The notes under the pieces: model-generated | What the model was told of the DNA's origin: nothing | What the model saw: the letters and a program-made list of their open reading frames with translations, nothing else | Databases searched by the model: none | Shown here: positions 49,605 through 59,585 of the stretch, in pieces | Position numbering within the stretch: position 1 is the first letter of the stretch | Layout: every line of letters starts with the position of its first letter | Translations under genes and position numbers: made by a program | NCBI GenBank assembly: GCA_023091665.1 | Contig: JALJCQ010000041.1 | Coordinates: forward strand, 124,001 to 188,000 | Length of the DNA: 64,000 bases | Source of the DNA: Pythium myriotylum | Lineage: Eukaryota > Oomycota > Peronosporomycetes > Pythiales > Pythiaceae | Direction of reading: 5' to 3'

Positions 49605-52470
49605 ATGTATCATATGCAGAAGTGTGCACCGACGCTGTTTGTTCTGGCTGCTGACACACTCTACACCATGATTGCGCGCGACAAACGACTGAGAGGCATA
49701 TCGTTACCAGACGGACGCGAAGTACGAGCAACTGGATATGCAGACGACACAACAGTATACATGCACAGTGCGGAGACACTTCCCAACCTCAAAGAAGTAC
49801 TGACACAATTCGAGCTTGCGTCGGGACTACGAGTGAAGTGTCCAAAAGTGTGGTGGTTTATTTATCCCACCACTCTCAAAGGGGTACGATCGATACTGCC
49901 GGCTTCTCGATCGCTGATAGTGGAACTTTGTCTCGACTTCTCGGTGGACAGGTGGCTAGTGCGGCACCTCTCAGTCTCATCTGGGGTATTGCGCTCCAGA
50001 AAGCCAGGACTCGCTTACACTTAGCCGAGTTGAAGACCACCAATGTAGGGCAACGAGTCAAACTGATACGTGCAATTATGCTCCCACAATTCCTCTTTAC
50101 GGCACGACATTCCTGACCAAGCGTGAACATCATCGATAAATGGCAACGTCTCGTCGACTCGTTTACCTGGATGGGCTCCCTAACCATAGGTGAAAAGAAG
50201 AAAAGGGCGTGGATGGCGCCTCATGTCGCTCAGCAGCCCGTGCGAGATGGTGGAATTAATCCGGTCAACCTTCGGTACGAGCTACAGTGCCTGAGTCTAG
50301 CGACGGTGCAAAGATGGGCAGCCCCATGCGGTGGATTTCGCTCCACGATTGGTCAGCTCCTACTGGTGGACTCCCATGGACGGCCACTCCGTTTATCAGC
50401 AACTCGCGCCACGTCTCCCCACCCTCAGCTCCTCCGTGGTCTTGCGCAAACAGGTGTGCAACTACGGAGCGCATTGCTCGCTCAGCCGAGACACGACGAC
50501 GAGAAGAACCTCTACCTAGAAGTGCGAACAGCCCTGAAGGCAGTCAAACCTCCAGATCATACCTGGCGGGAAGGTTGGCTATACGCCGATTACAACTCAG
50601 TCGCCGCCTGTTTAGCCCCACTGAGACGGCTGCAGGCGTCCAGATTGGGTAGGCTGGATCCACACGCACTTCTTGGCAGCACTCCATGTTCTGATGATAT
50701 CCTGCTCGATGAAAGTGGCCGCCCAGCCGGCAAAGATGATTTCAATAACTTCTGCACCCTCTCGGACCGCTTCAAAGACGTTCTCGAACTTGAATGGATC
50801 GGGACGACGGAAATCCGTTTTCGACCATTGCGCGACCACTTCCCCTTGCCAGACAAAGCTGCTCGTGGGCTCCGCAAACTATGTGATGCACTTGTCTTCA
50901 ACTATCCTGGCATCTTAGAAGCTCCGGCTCAACCAGACGACATGGTCCTCCGGCCCGCGAGCCTGGATATATGGCGCTTAAAACAGGATGGCGATGCCTT
51001 CGATCTCGAATGGAACCCTGTAGATGATCTCCGCATCCCGATTAGCAGAGTCACGTCGACCAGTGAAGCATCAGCAATAGCTCGGCGCCACCTACGCGAT
51101 CCAACCGTTCGATTCGACAGGCACCCGTGGCTGGACGAGCCTCGAGGTATTTGGAGCGAGGCACAAGTCCTCACCTCACAATCTGCCAAGACCTTTTTGC
51201 TCGCCCCCGCCAAGGCCAAATCCGACAAGGAACACGAAGGGCGACGCAACCGCTGGCAGGAGCAGAACCCAGTGATCGCGGATGCGCTGGACCATCTCAC
51301 CTGGAAAGAAATAGCGACCATGCCAGGTGCGATCGATTCGCAACGAACCCTACTGGCACGCCTGAAAGGGAACCGGCTCAGCTTGTGGGACCGGACTCAA
51401 CAAAGGGTCGGATGCCCACACTGCATCAACCACGGCACAGACACAAAGCACACCGCCCACGTCTTTTGGGAGTGCCCGAAGGCACAGCTGGTCTGGAATA
51501 ATCTTCTGACACACTGGACACACCTCTGGTCGCACGACGCCAAGCCAACGCTCGACGCAAGCAAAGTTGACATTTTTTCTCTTCGATTAACAGCTATCCC
51601 GGACCTCCTCTGGACTCACCCCGAGATGCAGCGATTGCCTTTGCCGTCACCGGATGCAGTCATCGCCACGCACGCAGCGGTGTGCGCACCTTGGAGACAA
51701 CATGTCCTCGTCAGCCTCCAGATAATTTGGAACTGGCGGACCTCAGCCGATCATCCTGACCAGATCTGGAATACGGAGCATATACGGGGGCTTCTACACA
51801 CGCGTTTAATGGCGTCGCTCGGTGACTTACGATGGCGTCGAACCGCACACAGCGCAGCCACGCCGCACACAGCAGCAGCTCTCGACATCCTCAGACATCC
51901 GCAGTGGAGACAAGACGAGTCTTTACCTGACCTTGCATTGGTACCAGGAGACACGCGCTACCTTCTCTTCTTCGACGGCGGCTCACGCGGAAACCCTGGG
52001 CCTGGGGGCTCAGGAGCAGTAATTGCACGCATTACCGATGAAGCTACCCACGCAACGGTTGTGTACACAGCAGCAATGTCCCACGCCGCGCGGACGACCA
52101 CAAATAACCAAGCAGAGTACTGGGGCCTCGTCACCGGCTTGACCGCAGCCACCCAGTTTCAATGGACGCCACTAGAGGTGGTCGGCGATAGTATGCTCAT
52201 TATCCAGCAAATGAAGAGGTACAAGGCACCTCAGAACCGGAGACTTCAACGCTCGTTTGCAGTCGCTCGACGCTTAGCGGACATCCTCGGCGTCCGCACT
52301 TGGAAGCATAATCCGCGAGCAGCCAACTGAATGGCAGACGCAGCGGCCAACCTCGCCATGGACGAGGAACGTAGCAGTCAAGTTCTTCACCCAACTCATC
52401 GACCAGAGCACAAGCAAATTGCTGCGCTACTTAGCAGCGACATTGCGCATTACAGAATAGGACTTCAATC
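49605..52470 (+). mobile_element. Truncated non-LTR retrotransposon (RT and RNase H)
   Basis: The 5' end is missing: recognisable coding starts inside the reverse transcriptase palm (PTLFVLAADTLY, then ATGYADDTTVY with the catalytic YADD near 49738-49749). A frameshift near 49850 moves the thumb-like part (LVKLIRAIMLPQFLF) to another frame, a stop follows at about 50114, and a long frame runs 50123-52330. That frame includes a Cys/His cluster (GCPHCINHGTDTKHTAHVFWEC) and a C-terminal RNase H domain: FFDGGSRGNPGPGGSGAV, NNQAEYWGL, GDSMLIIQQMKRYKAP. A TGA at 52328 replaces a lysine codon before MADAAANLAMD, which lies in frame behind it. So the element has lost its ORF integrity and cannot move by itself. 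It sits inside the 5.2 kb spacer of the inverted repeat. Confidence 0.88.
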
Positions 52471-52629
52471 CTAACCAGGCGCTTCACGCCGGCTTTTGGT
52501 TTCTAGACGAAAGACTTCATTTGTAGCCAAAGGAGAGCTGACAATTGAAAAAATATATAACCCAAGGCTTCATGCACCACCGCTCTCCAGTGACAACACT
52601 GTAGCTGTTGCTGTAAGCTAAGTGCATTG

Positions 52630-53936
52630 CTACTGGAAAATGAGCGACGATATACACGACACATCGGAGCCAAAACGTTGCGCCAACGATTCCTCTGCAT
52701 GCAGACGATCCCTTCTCGCCTTTTCCACCAGTGATTCAACCAGGAACTTGGTTTTGTAGTTATTAGCTCCGTGTCGGCTCGATAAGGTGGGCGAGACCTG
52801 GTCACAGAATAGCTCAAAACGATCGTGGAACACACACACATTCTCAGATGATGCCAGCGTGATGGCCGACCATCCTCGTGTGTGAACACGAACATCCTCC
52901 CTGGAATGGAGACGACCGATGACCACGCGTAGATCATCCCGGCTGGGGTTTGTGCGAAGCCAAGCAGACTGAGTCCGTCGACGGGGAGCTGAATCTTCTG
53001 CGCGGCGTCCTTAAAGGCGAGTGAGTACTCCTTCTCGTAGGCATCTTGCTCCTCACTGAACCGGCTCTTCGGACACAACCTCCTCGTTAACAGCGACCAT
53101 GCCAATCCTCACGCCACAACAGAATCTTTCATACCTGATACTTGTAATCATAGTCGCGTTTGTGCGTCGCCGGTAGCGACCCTCGCAACAAATCCATCAC
53201 GACTGCCCACGCTTGTTCCTTTGAAGTCGGCACCAACACAGAAGAGGTCGCCTCCACCACGGAGCCGTGAACCGGATGCGGGTACACACGAGTTTGGGCG
53301 TCTGAGAACGTTGTCTCTTTGGCAACAGACACAACCGTGGCAGATGCATCGACGATACATGCCTTGAAACGATCCCTGAGGGCATCAAATATGGCGTGGC
53401 GGTTCCTTCCAAGTGTCAGATCTCGGGAGGCTTCCAGACTCAAGCCCGCCTCTACCACAAGCCCCTAAATCACCAACACCACCGCTAAGCCACTATCAAC
53501 CGCCACCCACCAGATATCTGCCCGTTTAGCGTACCTTGAGGTCACTCCCACGCGTGAGCAGCTCAACTGCCTGAACCATGATATCAGCGTACTGCTCGAC
53601 ATCGACGCGAAGGCGTTTGTTCAGTGCCACCGCGTCACGTAGTTTCTTCTCCTCTTGCGGAAACTCTCCCTTCGTAAAGTCGTTCTTCTCCTTCACATAG
53701 TCTCCTGCACGTAGCGTATCGAGTTTGGCTTGTAGGTGTTCGCGCTGCTGGCGCAATCGTAGCAGCTCGGCTCGTCGTTTACGCCGCACCAGTCGTGCCT
53801 TCTCGGCCGCGCGGATCTTCTTCTGGTGGCGCATGATGGTCTCTCGCGACGGCATCTGGGCGTCAAAGTGTGCGTCCACGAACGCCAAAGCGGCCTCGAG
53901 CGTCGACCACTCGTCATCCGAGAGCAACAAGGTCAT
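52630..53936 (-). pseudogene. Basic coiled-coil plus START-like gene, copy 2, frameshifted
   Basis: Exons 53936-53535, 53464-53135 and 53066-52630, with introns of 70 and 68 bp in the same places as copies 1, 3 and 4. Exon 1 encodes MTLLLSDDEWSTLEAALAF, then a basic RRKRRAELLRLRQQ region. Exon 2 ends DYDYKYQ. In exon 3 one base is missing near 52895, after SIPGRMF, against copy 3; the following VHTRGW...FELFCDQ...YKTKFLVESLVEKARRDR frame is otherwise clean to the stop at 52630. It is therefore a single-lesion pseudogene or a sequencing error. A poly-G run lies in its upstream region. Confidence 0.82.
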
Positions 53937-54046
53937 CTCGCAGGCTTTTTCTACCACTGGGAAGCGAGGTCTCTGCAGTGTTGACGAGTGAGTCTCCCAG
54001 TCGGAGATTCCAAAGGGGACGCAGGACTGAGGACGAGAAGAAGAAG

Positions 54047-54072
54047 GGGGGGGGGGGGGGGGGGGGGGGGGG
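54047..54072. repeat. Poly-G tract
   Basis: About 25 consecutive G upstream of START-like copy 2. Such runs are error-prone in sequencing; on the gene strand it would read as poly-proline if translated, but it lies before the likely start. Confidence 0.8.
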
Positions 54073-54123
54073 CGATGAGGAAGGGAATTGGCTGACATGC
54101 GAACTTGATTGATTTTCCGACTT

Positions 54124-54334
54124 GATGATCCAGACACCAGGAACGTAGACAAGCCGAATCTGTCTCAGCTGGTCGTCGTGACGACCCGTCAGAATACATG
54201 ACGGAGGTTGATGATCCAGACAACAAGACATGTGAGGCAATCAATTATTGCCCGGGAGCATCAATGATGATCCAGACACGGAGGACGCGGAACGATGATC
54301 CAGACGCTGTTGCTAGAGTGATAATGATCCGGAC
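54124..54334. repeat. Cluster of GATGATCCAGAC-type motifs
   Basis: Exact GATGATCCAGAC at 54124-54135, 54210-54221, 54266-54277 and 54294-54305, and AATGATCCGGAC at 54323-54334. The last three mirror the left arm. They lie 190-400 bp upstream of START-like copy 2 and about 700 bp upstream of reductase A8. Confidence 0.85.
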
Positions 54335-56460
54335 GATGAGGACGGTAGAAGAAAGCGCCGACCACGCGATGCGAACAAAGCGTTGGCGGATGATTGCGTA
54401 CGCGCGGAATCCTCGCACTCCATCTCAAGTCGAAACCAACCAAGGTTCTGCATGTATCCAAAGGATGGCGACAGAAACTGGTGGGTACCTAAGAACAGAA
54501 AGAAGAATCCAAACGCTTGCCGCTAGACGCGACGAAAAATGAGATCGATCGATTGACGATTCGACGCAGCTTCAGGATCGAATGCGTGGACCTTCCAGAC
54601 TAGAAGCACCGTGCGTTGGAATGGTCGGGACGTGCGGAAAGGTCAACTTGGGATCTTCCGCCCGATTTTAATCTGGCGGATGGTTGTGGTTAAAACCACC
54701 ACCATGAAACACAGCCGCTGGATACAGTATTACTCAACTGGGAGGAAGTTGATGACCCAATCGGATGGGCCGCGAATCATCCGATCCAATCACTGTGATT
54801 GGTGTGGTGCGAATACTGCGCGACCTCGAAGATCCACTGGGTCCCTTCACTACAGTGACACCCGAGCAACACCATGACGCCTCTTCAAGGACACCAGTCG
54901 GCTTGTGCCCACGTCTCCCAACGACGAAGCCTCCTTGGCATTGAGCTTCTCGTTCTCGCATTCGCATTGTGCAATTTGCCTCGATCCTACCACACCCGAC
55001 CTCAACCAAATCAACCATGGCCACTCCCCCCAAGAACCACAACATGACCTACCGCTTCCTCGGCGACTCGGGACTCCTCGTCTCCACCTTGTCGCTCGGC
55101 AACTGGATGATCTACTACCCGGACTCGGCCAAGGACGACTGGTACGACGTCATGAAGACCGCGTACGGTCTCGGCATCAACTTCTTCGACTCGGCCGAGG
55201 TCTACAACGACGGTCGCGGCGACGAGTTCATGGGCTATGCCATCCAGCGCGGCATCAAGGAAGGCGTCTGGACCCGTGAAGACCTCGTGCTCACGGCCAA
55301 GATGTCGCTCGGGCGCAAGGGAGAGTACGACTCGGGACCGAACGGCATCGGCAACTCGCGCAAGCACCTCGTGGAGGGCATCAAGCGGACGCTCAAGGAC
55401 ATGCAGGTCGAGTATGTCGACGTCGTGTTCAGCCACCGAGGAGAGCAGTTCACTCCCATCGAGGAAGTCGTGCGCGCCATGAACTTCATCATCGACCAAG
55501 GATGGGCCTTCTACTGGGGCACCAGCGAGTGGTCCTCCAGCGATATCCAGGCGGCGTGCGACATCGCCGACCGTCTCGGCATGATCCGTCCCATCACCGA
55601 GCAGCCACAGTACAACATGTTCGAGCGCAACAAGGTCGAGCACGAGTTGGTGGACCTCTTCACCAAGTGCAAGCTGGGCACGACCGTGTGGTCTCCACTC
55701 GCCGGTGGTGTGCTCACGGGCAAGTACAGCAAGGAGATCCCGAGCGACTCGCGTATGGGTGTGGCTCCTGTTCTTCGTGCGTTCACGGGCGAGTTCGAGG
55801 TCAAGGTCGAGAAGGCCCGTCAGCTGCAGAAGATCGCCGACCGCCTCGGATGCACGCTAGCGCAGCTGTCGATCGCCTGGGCCGCCTCCAACTCCAACGT
55901 CTCCACGGTCATCCTGGGTGCTCGCCACCCGCAACAACTCACGGAGACCGTCAAGGCGATCGAGTTTGTGGACAAGATCACGCCGGAGATCAAGGCCGAG
56001 ATCGACGCGATCATCCAGTTCGTGCCCAAGCGTACCTCCAACGACTGGTGGTACACGAGCCGCGCGCGTTACCTGAAGGGCGATCAGTCGGTTCCAGCGT
56101 GGGGCAACCCGATGGGCAAGCCGAAGGCGTAGGAGGTGTAGTGAACGTGTGCAACGCGGTAGTCCGTCCGTCCGTCGACTGTCCATGTTTCCGTCTTGTG
56201 GGCAGAATCTGCTGGTTGCAGGTCGGTCGCTCGAACTCGTAGTCGTTGGTAGATGATCATACACCAGAGCATACATACACGGATTCGCTACCAAAAAGTT
56301 GATCGTGAAATAAACAACTTCCCCAGGCTTGTGTCTCCGCGTAGGCATTGCAACGGCGTCGACTCTCCTGTGGTCTGCAACAACAGCGAGGATTGCGACG
56401 CCTTCGTCAGGATTGTCGAGTGCGGTCTCCGCAGAGCGCTTCGTCATGACGACTGCGACT
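54263..56460. repeat. Right arm of the 2.2 kb inverted repeat
   Basis: Reverse complement of 46822-49019, carrying copy A8. The outer boundary (near 56460) shows a 4-base gap and then diverged similarity; the inner boundary at 54263 is sharp and falls at a GATGATCCAGAC motif. Confidence 0.92.
55017..56132 (+). CDS. Aldo-keto reductase, beta-channel type, copy A8
   Basis: 371 residues; the protein is identical to A7, and the few base differences in the coding part are silent. Start ATG 55017 in AACCATGGCC. Catalytic residues D, Y, K and H are present as in A7. Its first 240 codons are also nearly identical to copy A9. As both A7 and A8 carry the same upstream 750 bp, they should be expressed alike, doubling dosage. 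Confidence 0.92.
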   Translation: MATPPKNHNMTYRFLGDSGLLVSTLSLGNWMIYYPDSAKDDWYDVMKTAYGLGINFFDSAEVYNDGRGDEFMGYAIQRGIKEGVWTREDLVLTAKMSLGRKGEYDSGPNGIGNSRKHLVEGIKRTLKDMQVEYVDVVFSHRGEQFTPIEEVVRAMNFIIDQGWAFYWGTSEWSSSDIQAACDIADRLGMIRPITEQPQYNMFERNKVEHELVDLFTKCKLGTTVWSPLAGGVLTGKYSKEIPSDSRMGVAPVLRAFTGEFEVKVEKARQLQKIADRLGCTLAQLSIAWAASNSNVSTVILGARHPQQLTETVKAIEFVDKITPEIKAEIDAIIQFVPKRTSNDWWYTSRARYLKGDQSVPAWGNPMGKPKA

Positions 56461-56733
56461 TAGACGGCTCTTACTGGGCCGTGTGTGAAGCGGATACACC
56501 TCCAGGTACAGTACTGGGGTAGTGTATGTCTGCGGTTACAGTTACGGAGCTCCAGTTCTGTGATTACTGAACCGTGGACACGTTGAAGTTGTTCTGGACA
56601 ATTCTAGAGCAATTCGATTCAACTGAGGGCTATTGTTTTGCTTATTTAGAAAACCGTAGCCGCCCGGAGCCAAAGTTTAGGTATTACTTTCTCTCTAGTA
56701 CGCGAGGTCCAGGAAACATTGGTGGCTGATTTG
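56461..56733. other. Short intergenic stretch
   Basis: No gene is seen. It begins with sequence weakly similar to the region left of the left arm. Confidence 0.4.
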
Positions 56734-56982
56734 TTAGGAGTCCATGGCGAGATTGGCCGCTGCATCTCCCATCTTGTTTGCCGCACGGAGGTGGCGAGAC
56801 CAACTGCGAGTGCCAAGGGTCGACGAGCGCGAGCGAATTTGCCTTGAAACGTGACTCTTGAACTGCCTCATTTTTGAACGATTTTGCTGTCGTCGATATC
56901 CGAGAGGGACGTTCAGCGATGTTTGGCTGAAGCGACGAGGCCGGTGATGACGAGACACCCCTGATACGATCAAAGTACTCAT
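56734..56982 (-). mobile_element. Retroelement RNase H tail remnant
   Basis: The minus-strand frame ends TLGTRSWSRHLRAANKMGDAAANLAMDS, matching the end of the RNase H domain of the retroelement at 49605-52470 (ILGVRTWKHNPRAAN then MADAAANLAMD). Here the lysine codon between the two parts is intact. Only this end is recognisable; the fragment is about 120-250 bp. Confidence 0.7.
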
Positions 56983-57021
56983 GAAGGAGCGAATGGTAGA
57001 GACAAGAAACTGGAGAACAGT

Positions 57022-57438
57022 GTGTACCTAGGAACGTGGTTTGCCACGGTAGAGGACGATATTCATATATTGGTGGAGCTTCCCGCCGATGCCCTGCGGA
57101 AGGAACCGAATCCTGGGCCGGATGTAAAAAGGCAGCGCATTGGAGCCGGCAACCCTCGCCATTTAAATGCATGGAATGCATTGGTCGCAATCACACGCAA
57201 ACTTGGCGGTGCCAAGGAACTCAAGCATGAAACTTTGCTGGATACCCCGTCGACAATCTTTGGTGCAGCATTTGACATGGGCTTGTAAATCCGACAGGAG
57301 TATTGGGACCTCCATGATATTATCCAGGAATGATTGGCGTCGGATTCATTGCTACGTAGAATTCTTGTGGTCGGCAGCCCGGGAATCGGGAAGTCGGTGT
57401 TTGGGGTGTTCTTGCTACTGCTCTTCATGCTAGAGAGT
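57022..57438 (+). pseudogene. Broken Crinkler-type effector gene fragment
   Basis: The plus frame reads WFATVEDDIHILVELP, the pattern at the end of a Crinkler (CRN) header, then an HLNAWN.LV..TRKLG stretch, YWDLHDII, and a P-loop GSPGIGKS (about 57372-57395) followed by a hydrophobic FGVFLLLLF, as in the NTPase-type CRN body. Two in-frame stops (TAA after DMGL, TGA after IIQE) and a TAG at the end break it; the header start is absent. CRN proteins are secreted oomycete effectors that act in host cells. This copy is not functional. The 5' end abuts the retroelement remnant on the opposite strand, which suggests how it was cut. Confidence 0.65.
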
Positions 57439-58164
57439 TAGCAGTCGTAGTCGTCTTCTTGGTCTCTCGGTGTCTCTCGGTCGGGATATCGTTCGAGTGC
57501 ACATGTTCTTGGACGTAATCGCCACGCTACCGTACTTTACCACACATGGACTCGTCAAACATGATGACGTACTTGATGATCCAGACACACACCGACCAGC
57601 CAGATGGACACACAGGCGGAAAGACAGACAGCCGACTACAGACATATACAGTACTGTAGCCAACCAGACAAACAAACCTGAAACCTAGCCACGCAGACAG
57701 AGACATGAACAGAATCGACGCACCTCGCGCAACAAGTGACGAGCCGACCCGTCCGCTTGGCGGGATGATGATCCAGACGCACCGTCACAGGACGCGACGG
57801 TGATCCAGACACACCGTCGCAGGACGCGATGGCGACTCAATGAAGGCGTGATGGTGATCCAGACACACCGCCACAGATGCACACCACACAGACCGACAAT
57901 CGACAGAAGGCAGACGACGTCAACGTTGGTCAGTGGACACTCGACAGAGAGCTTCGATTGACTGTGAGTCGCTATCATCACTACCATCGCTACCATCGCA
58001 AACCCTTGACGCCGACCAGATGAAGCGAGAGCCACCACGATCCGAAAGCTCCTCCTCTCCTCTCGCACCTCCTCATTCTGCGATCTGCTTCGATCCCACC
58101 ACTACCGACAACAACCACCTCCATCACCCCCACCACCTCCACCACGTCATCGACCATTTCAACC
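57439..58164. other. Intergenic region with motif-bearing tandem repeat
   Basis: GATGATCCAGAC occurs at 57575-57586 and 57767-57778, and GGTGATCCAGAC at 57799-57810 and 57853-57864. Around 57764-57880 they form an imperfect tandem array: the motif, then ACACACCGTCGCAGG or close variants. The last 150 bases lead into reductase copy A9 and are C/A-rich. Confidence 0.7.
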
Positions 58165-59276
58165 ATGGCTACTCCCCCCAAAAACCACAACATGACTTAC
58201 CGCTTCCTCGGCGACTCGGGACTCCTCGTCTCCACCTTGTCGCTCGGCAACTGGATGACCTACTACCCGGACTCGGCCAAGGACGACTGGTACGACGTCA
58301 TGAAGACCGCGTACGGTCTCGGCATCAACTTCTTCGACTCGGCCGAGGTCTACAACGACGGCCGCGGCGACGAGTGCCTGGGCTATGCCATCCAGCGCGG
58401 CATCAAGGAAGGCGTCTGGACCCGTGAAGACCTCGTGCTCACGGCCAAGATGTCGCTCGGGCGCAAGGGAGAGTACGACTCGGGACCGAACGGCATCGGC
58501 AACTCGCGCAAGCACCTCGTGGAGGGCATCAAGCGGACGCTCAAGGACATGCAGGTCGAGTATGTCGACGTCGTGTTCAGCCACCGAGGAGAGCAGTTCA
58601 CTCCCATCGAGGAAGTCGTGCGCGCCATGAACTTCATCATCGACCAAGGATGGGCCTTCTACTGGGGCACCAGCGAGTGGTCCTCCAGCGATATCCAGGC
58701 GGCGTGCGACATCGCCGACCGTCTCGGCATGATCCGTCCCATCACCGAGCAGCCACAGTACAACATGTTCGAGCGCAACAAGGTCGAGCACGAGTTGGTG
58801 GACCTCTTCACCAAGTGCAAGCTGGGCACGACCGTGTGGTCTCCACTCGCCGGTGGTGTGCTCACGGGCAAGTACAGCCAGGGATCCCGAGCGACTCGCG
58901 CATGACCGCGGCTGCTCTTCGTGAGCTCGCGGGCGAGTTCGAGGTCAAGGTCGAGAAGTCTCGCGACTTGCAGAAGATCGCCGACCGCCTCGGATGCACG
59001 CTAGCGCAGCTGTCGATCGCCTGGGCCGCCTCCAACCCGAACGTGTCCACGGTCATGCTGGGTGCTCGCAACGCTGAGCAGCTCATCGGGACCGTCAAAT
59101 CGATCGAGTTTGTGGACAAGATTACTCCAGAAATCAAAGCGGAGATCGACGCGATCGTCCAGTTTGTGCCCAAGCGTACCTCCAACGACTGGTGGTACAC
59201 GAGCCGTGCGCGGTATGTGCGGGGTGACCACTCGGTTCCAGCGTGGGGCAACCCGATGGGCAAGCCGAAGGCGTAG
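58165..59276 (+). pseudogene. Aldo-keto reductase copy A9 with a frameshift
   Basis: The first 235 codons from ATG 58165 are nearly identical to A8 (differences: I to T at residue 32; F to C and M to L at GDEFMGY). After GKYS one base is lost (about 58880, CAGGGATCC versus AAGGAGATCC), so translation would end at 58905. Beyond it the other frame is clean and A8-like but more diverged (ELAGEFEVKVEKSRDLQ, TVMLGARNAEQL), to GNPMGKPKA at 59276. The break lies exactly where similarity to A8 drops, as if at the edge of a gene conversion tract. Could also be a base-call error. Confidence 0.85.
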
Positions 59277-59585
59277 GAGGCGGTCCGTCGTGTGTTATGT
59301 CTTGGCTAGTTGTAGGCCGCTCCAACGTGTTGTAGTTCGGGAGACTCTAAGGCATGCACCTTCTTGGGCCTTTGCGACCCATGAAATACACGTACAATCA
59401 AAAAATCTTGTGGGCCGTGCATTGGACGTATACTGGACGTGTGAAACGAATCATTGGATCGCAACGAGGGGGTAAGAACTTGCAGCTTGAGGAAGGTAGT
59501 TTCCATCGAACAAATTGTATTTCCAACGCCTCACAATGTAGTACGGGAGGCGACAGGGGCTCAGCAAGTGAAGAGCTCTGGTGCC

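Noticed and set aside
57575..57880. CRISPR-like array
   Set aside because: The repeat is short, spacing is irregular, no cas gene is present and the genome is eukaryotic.
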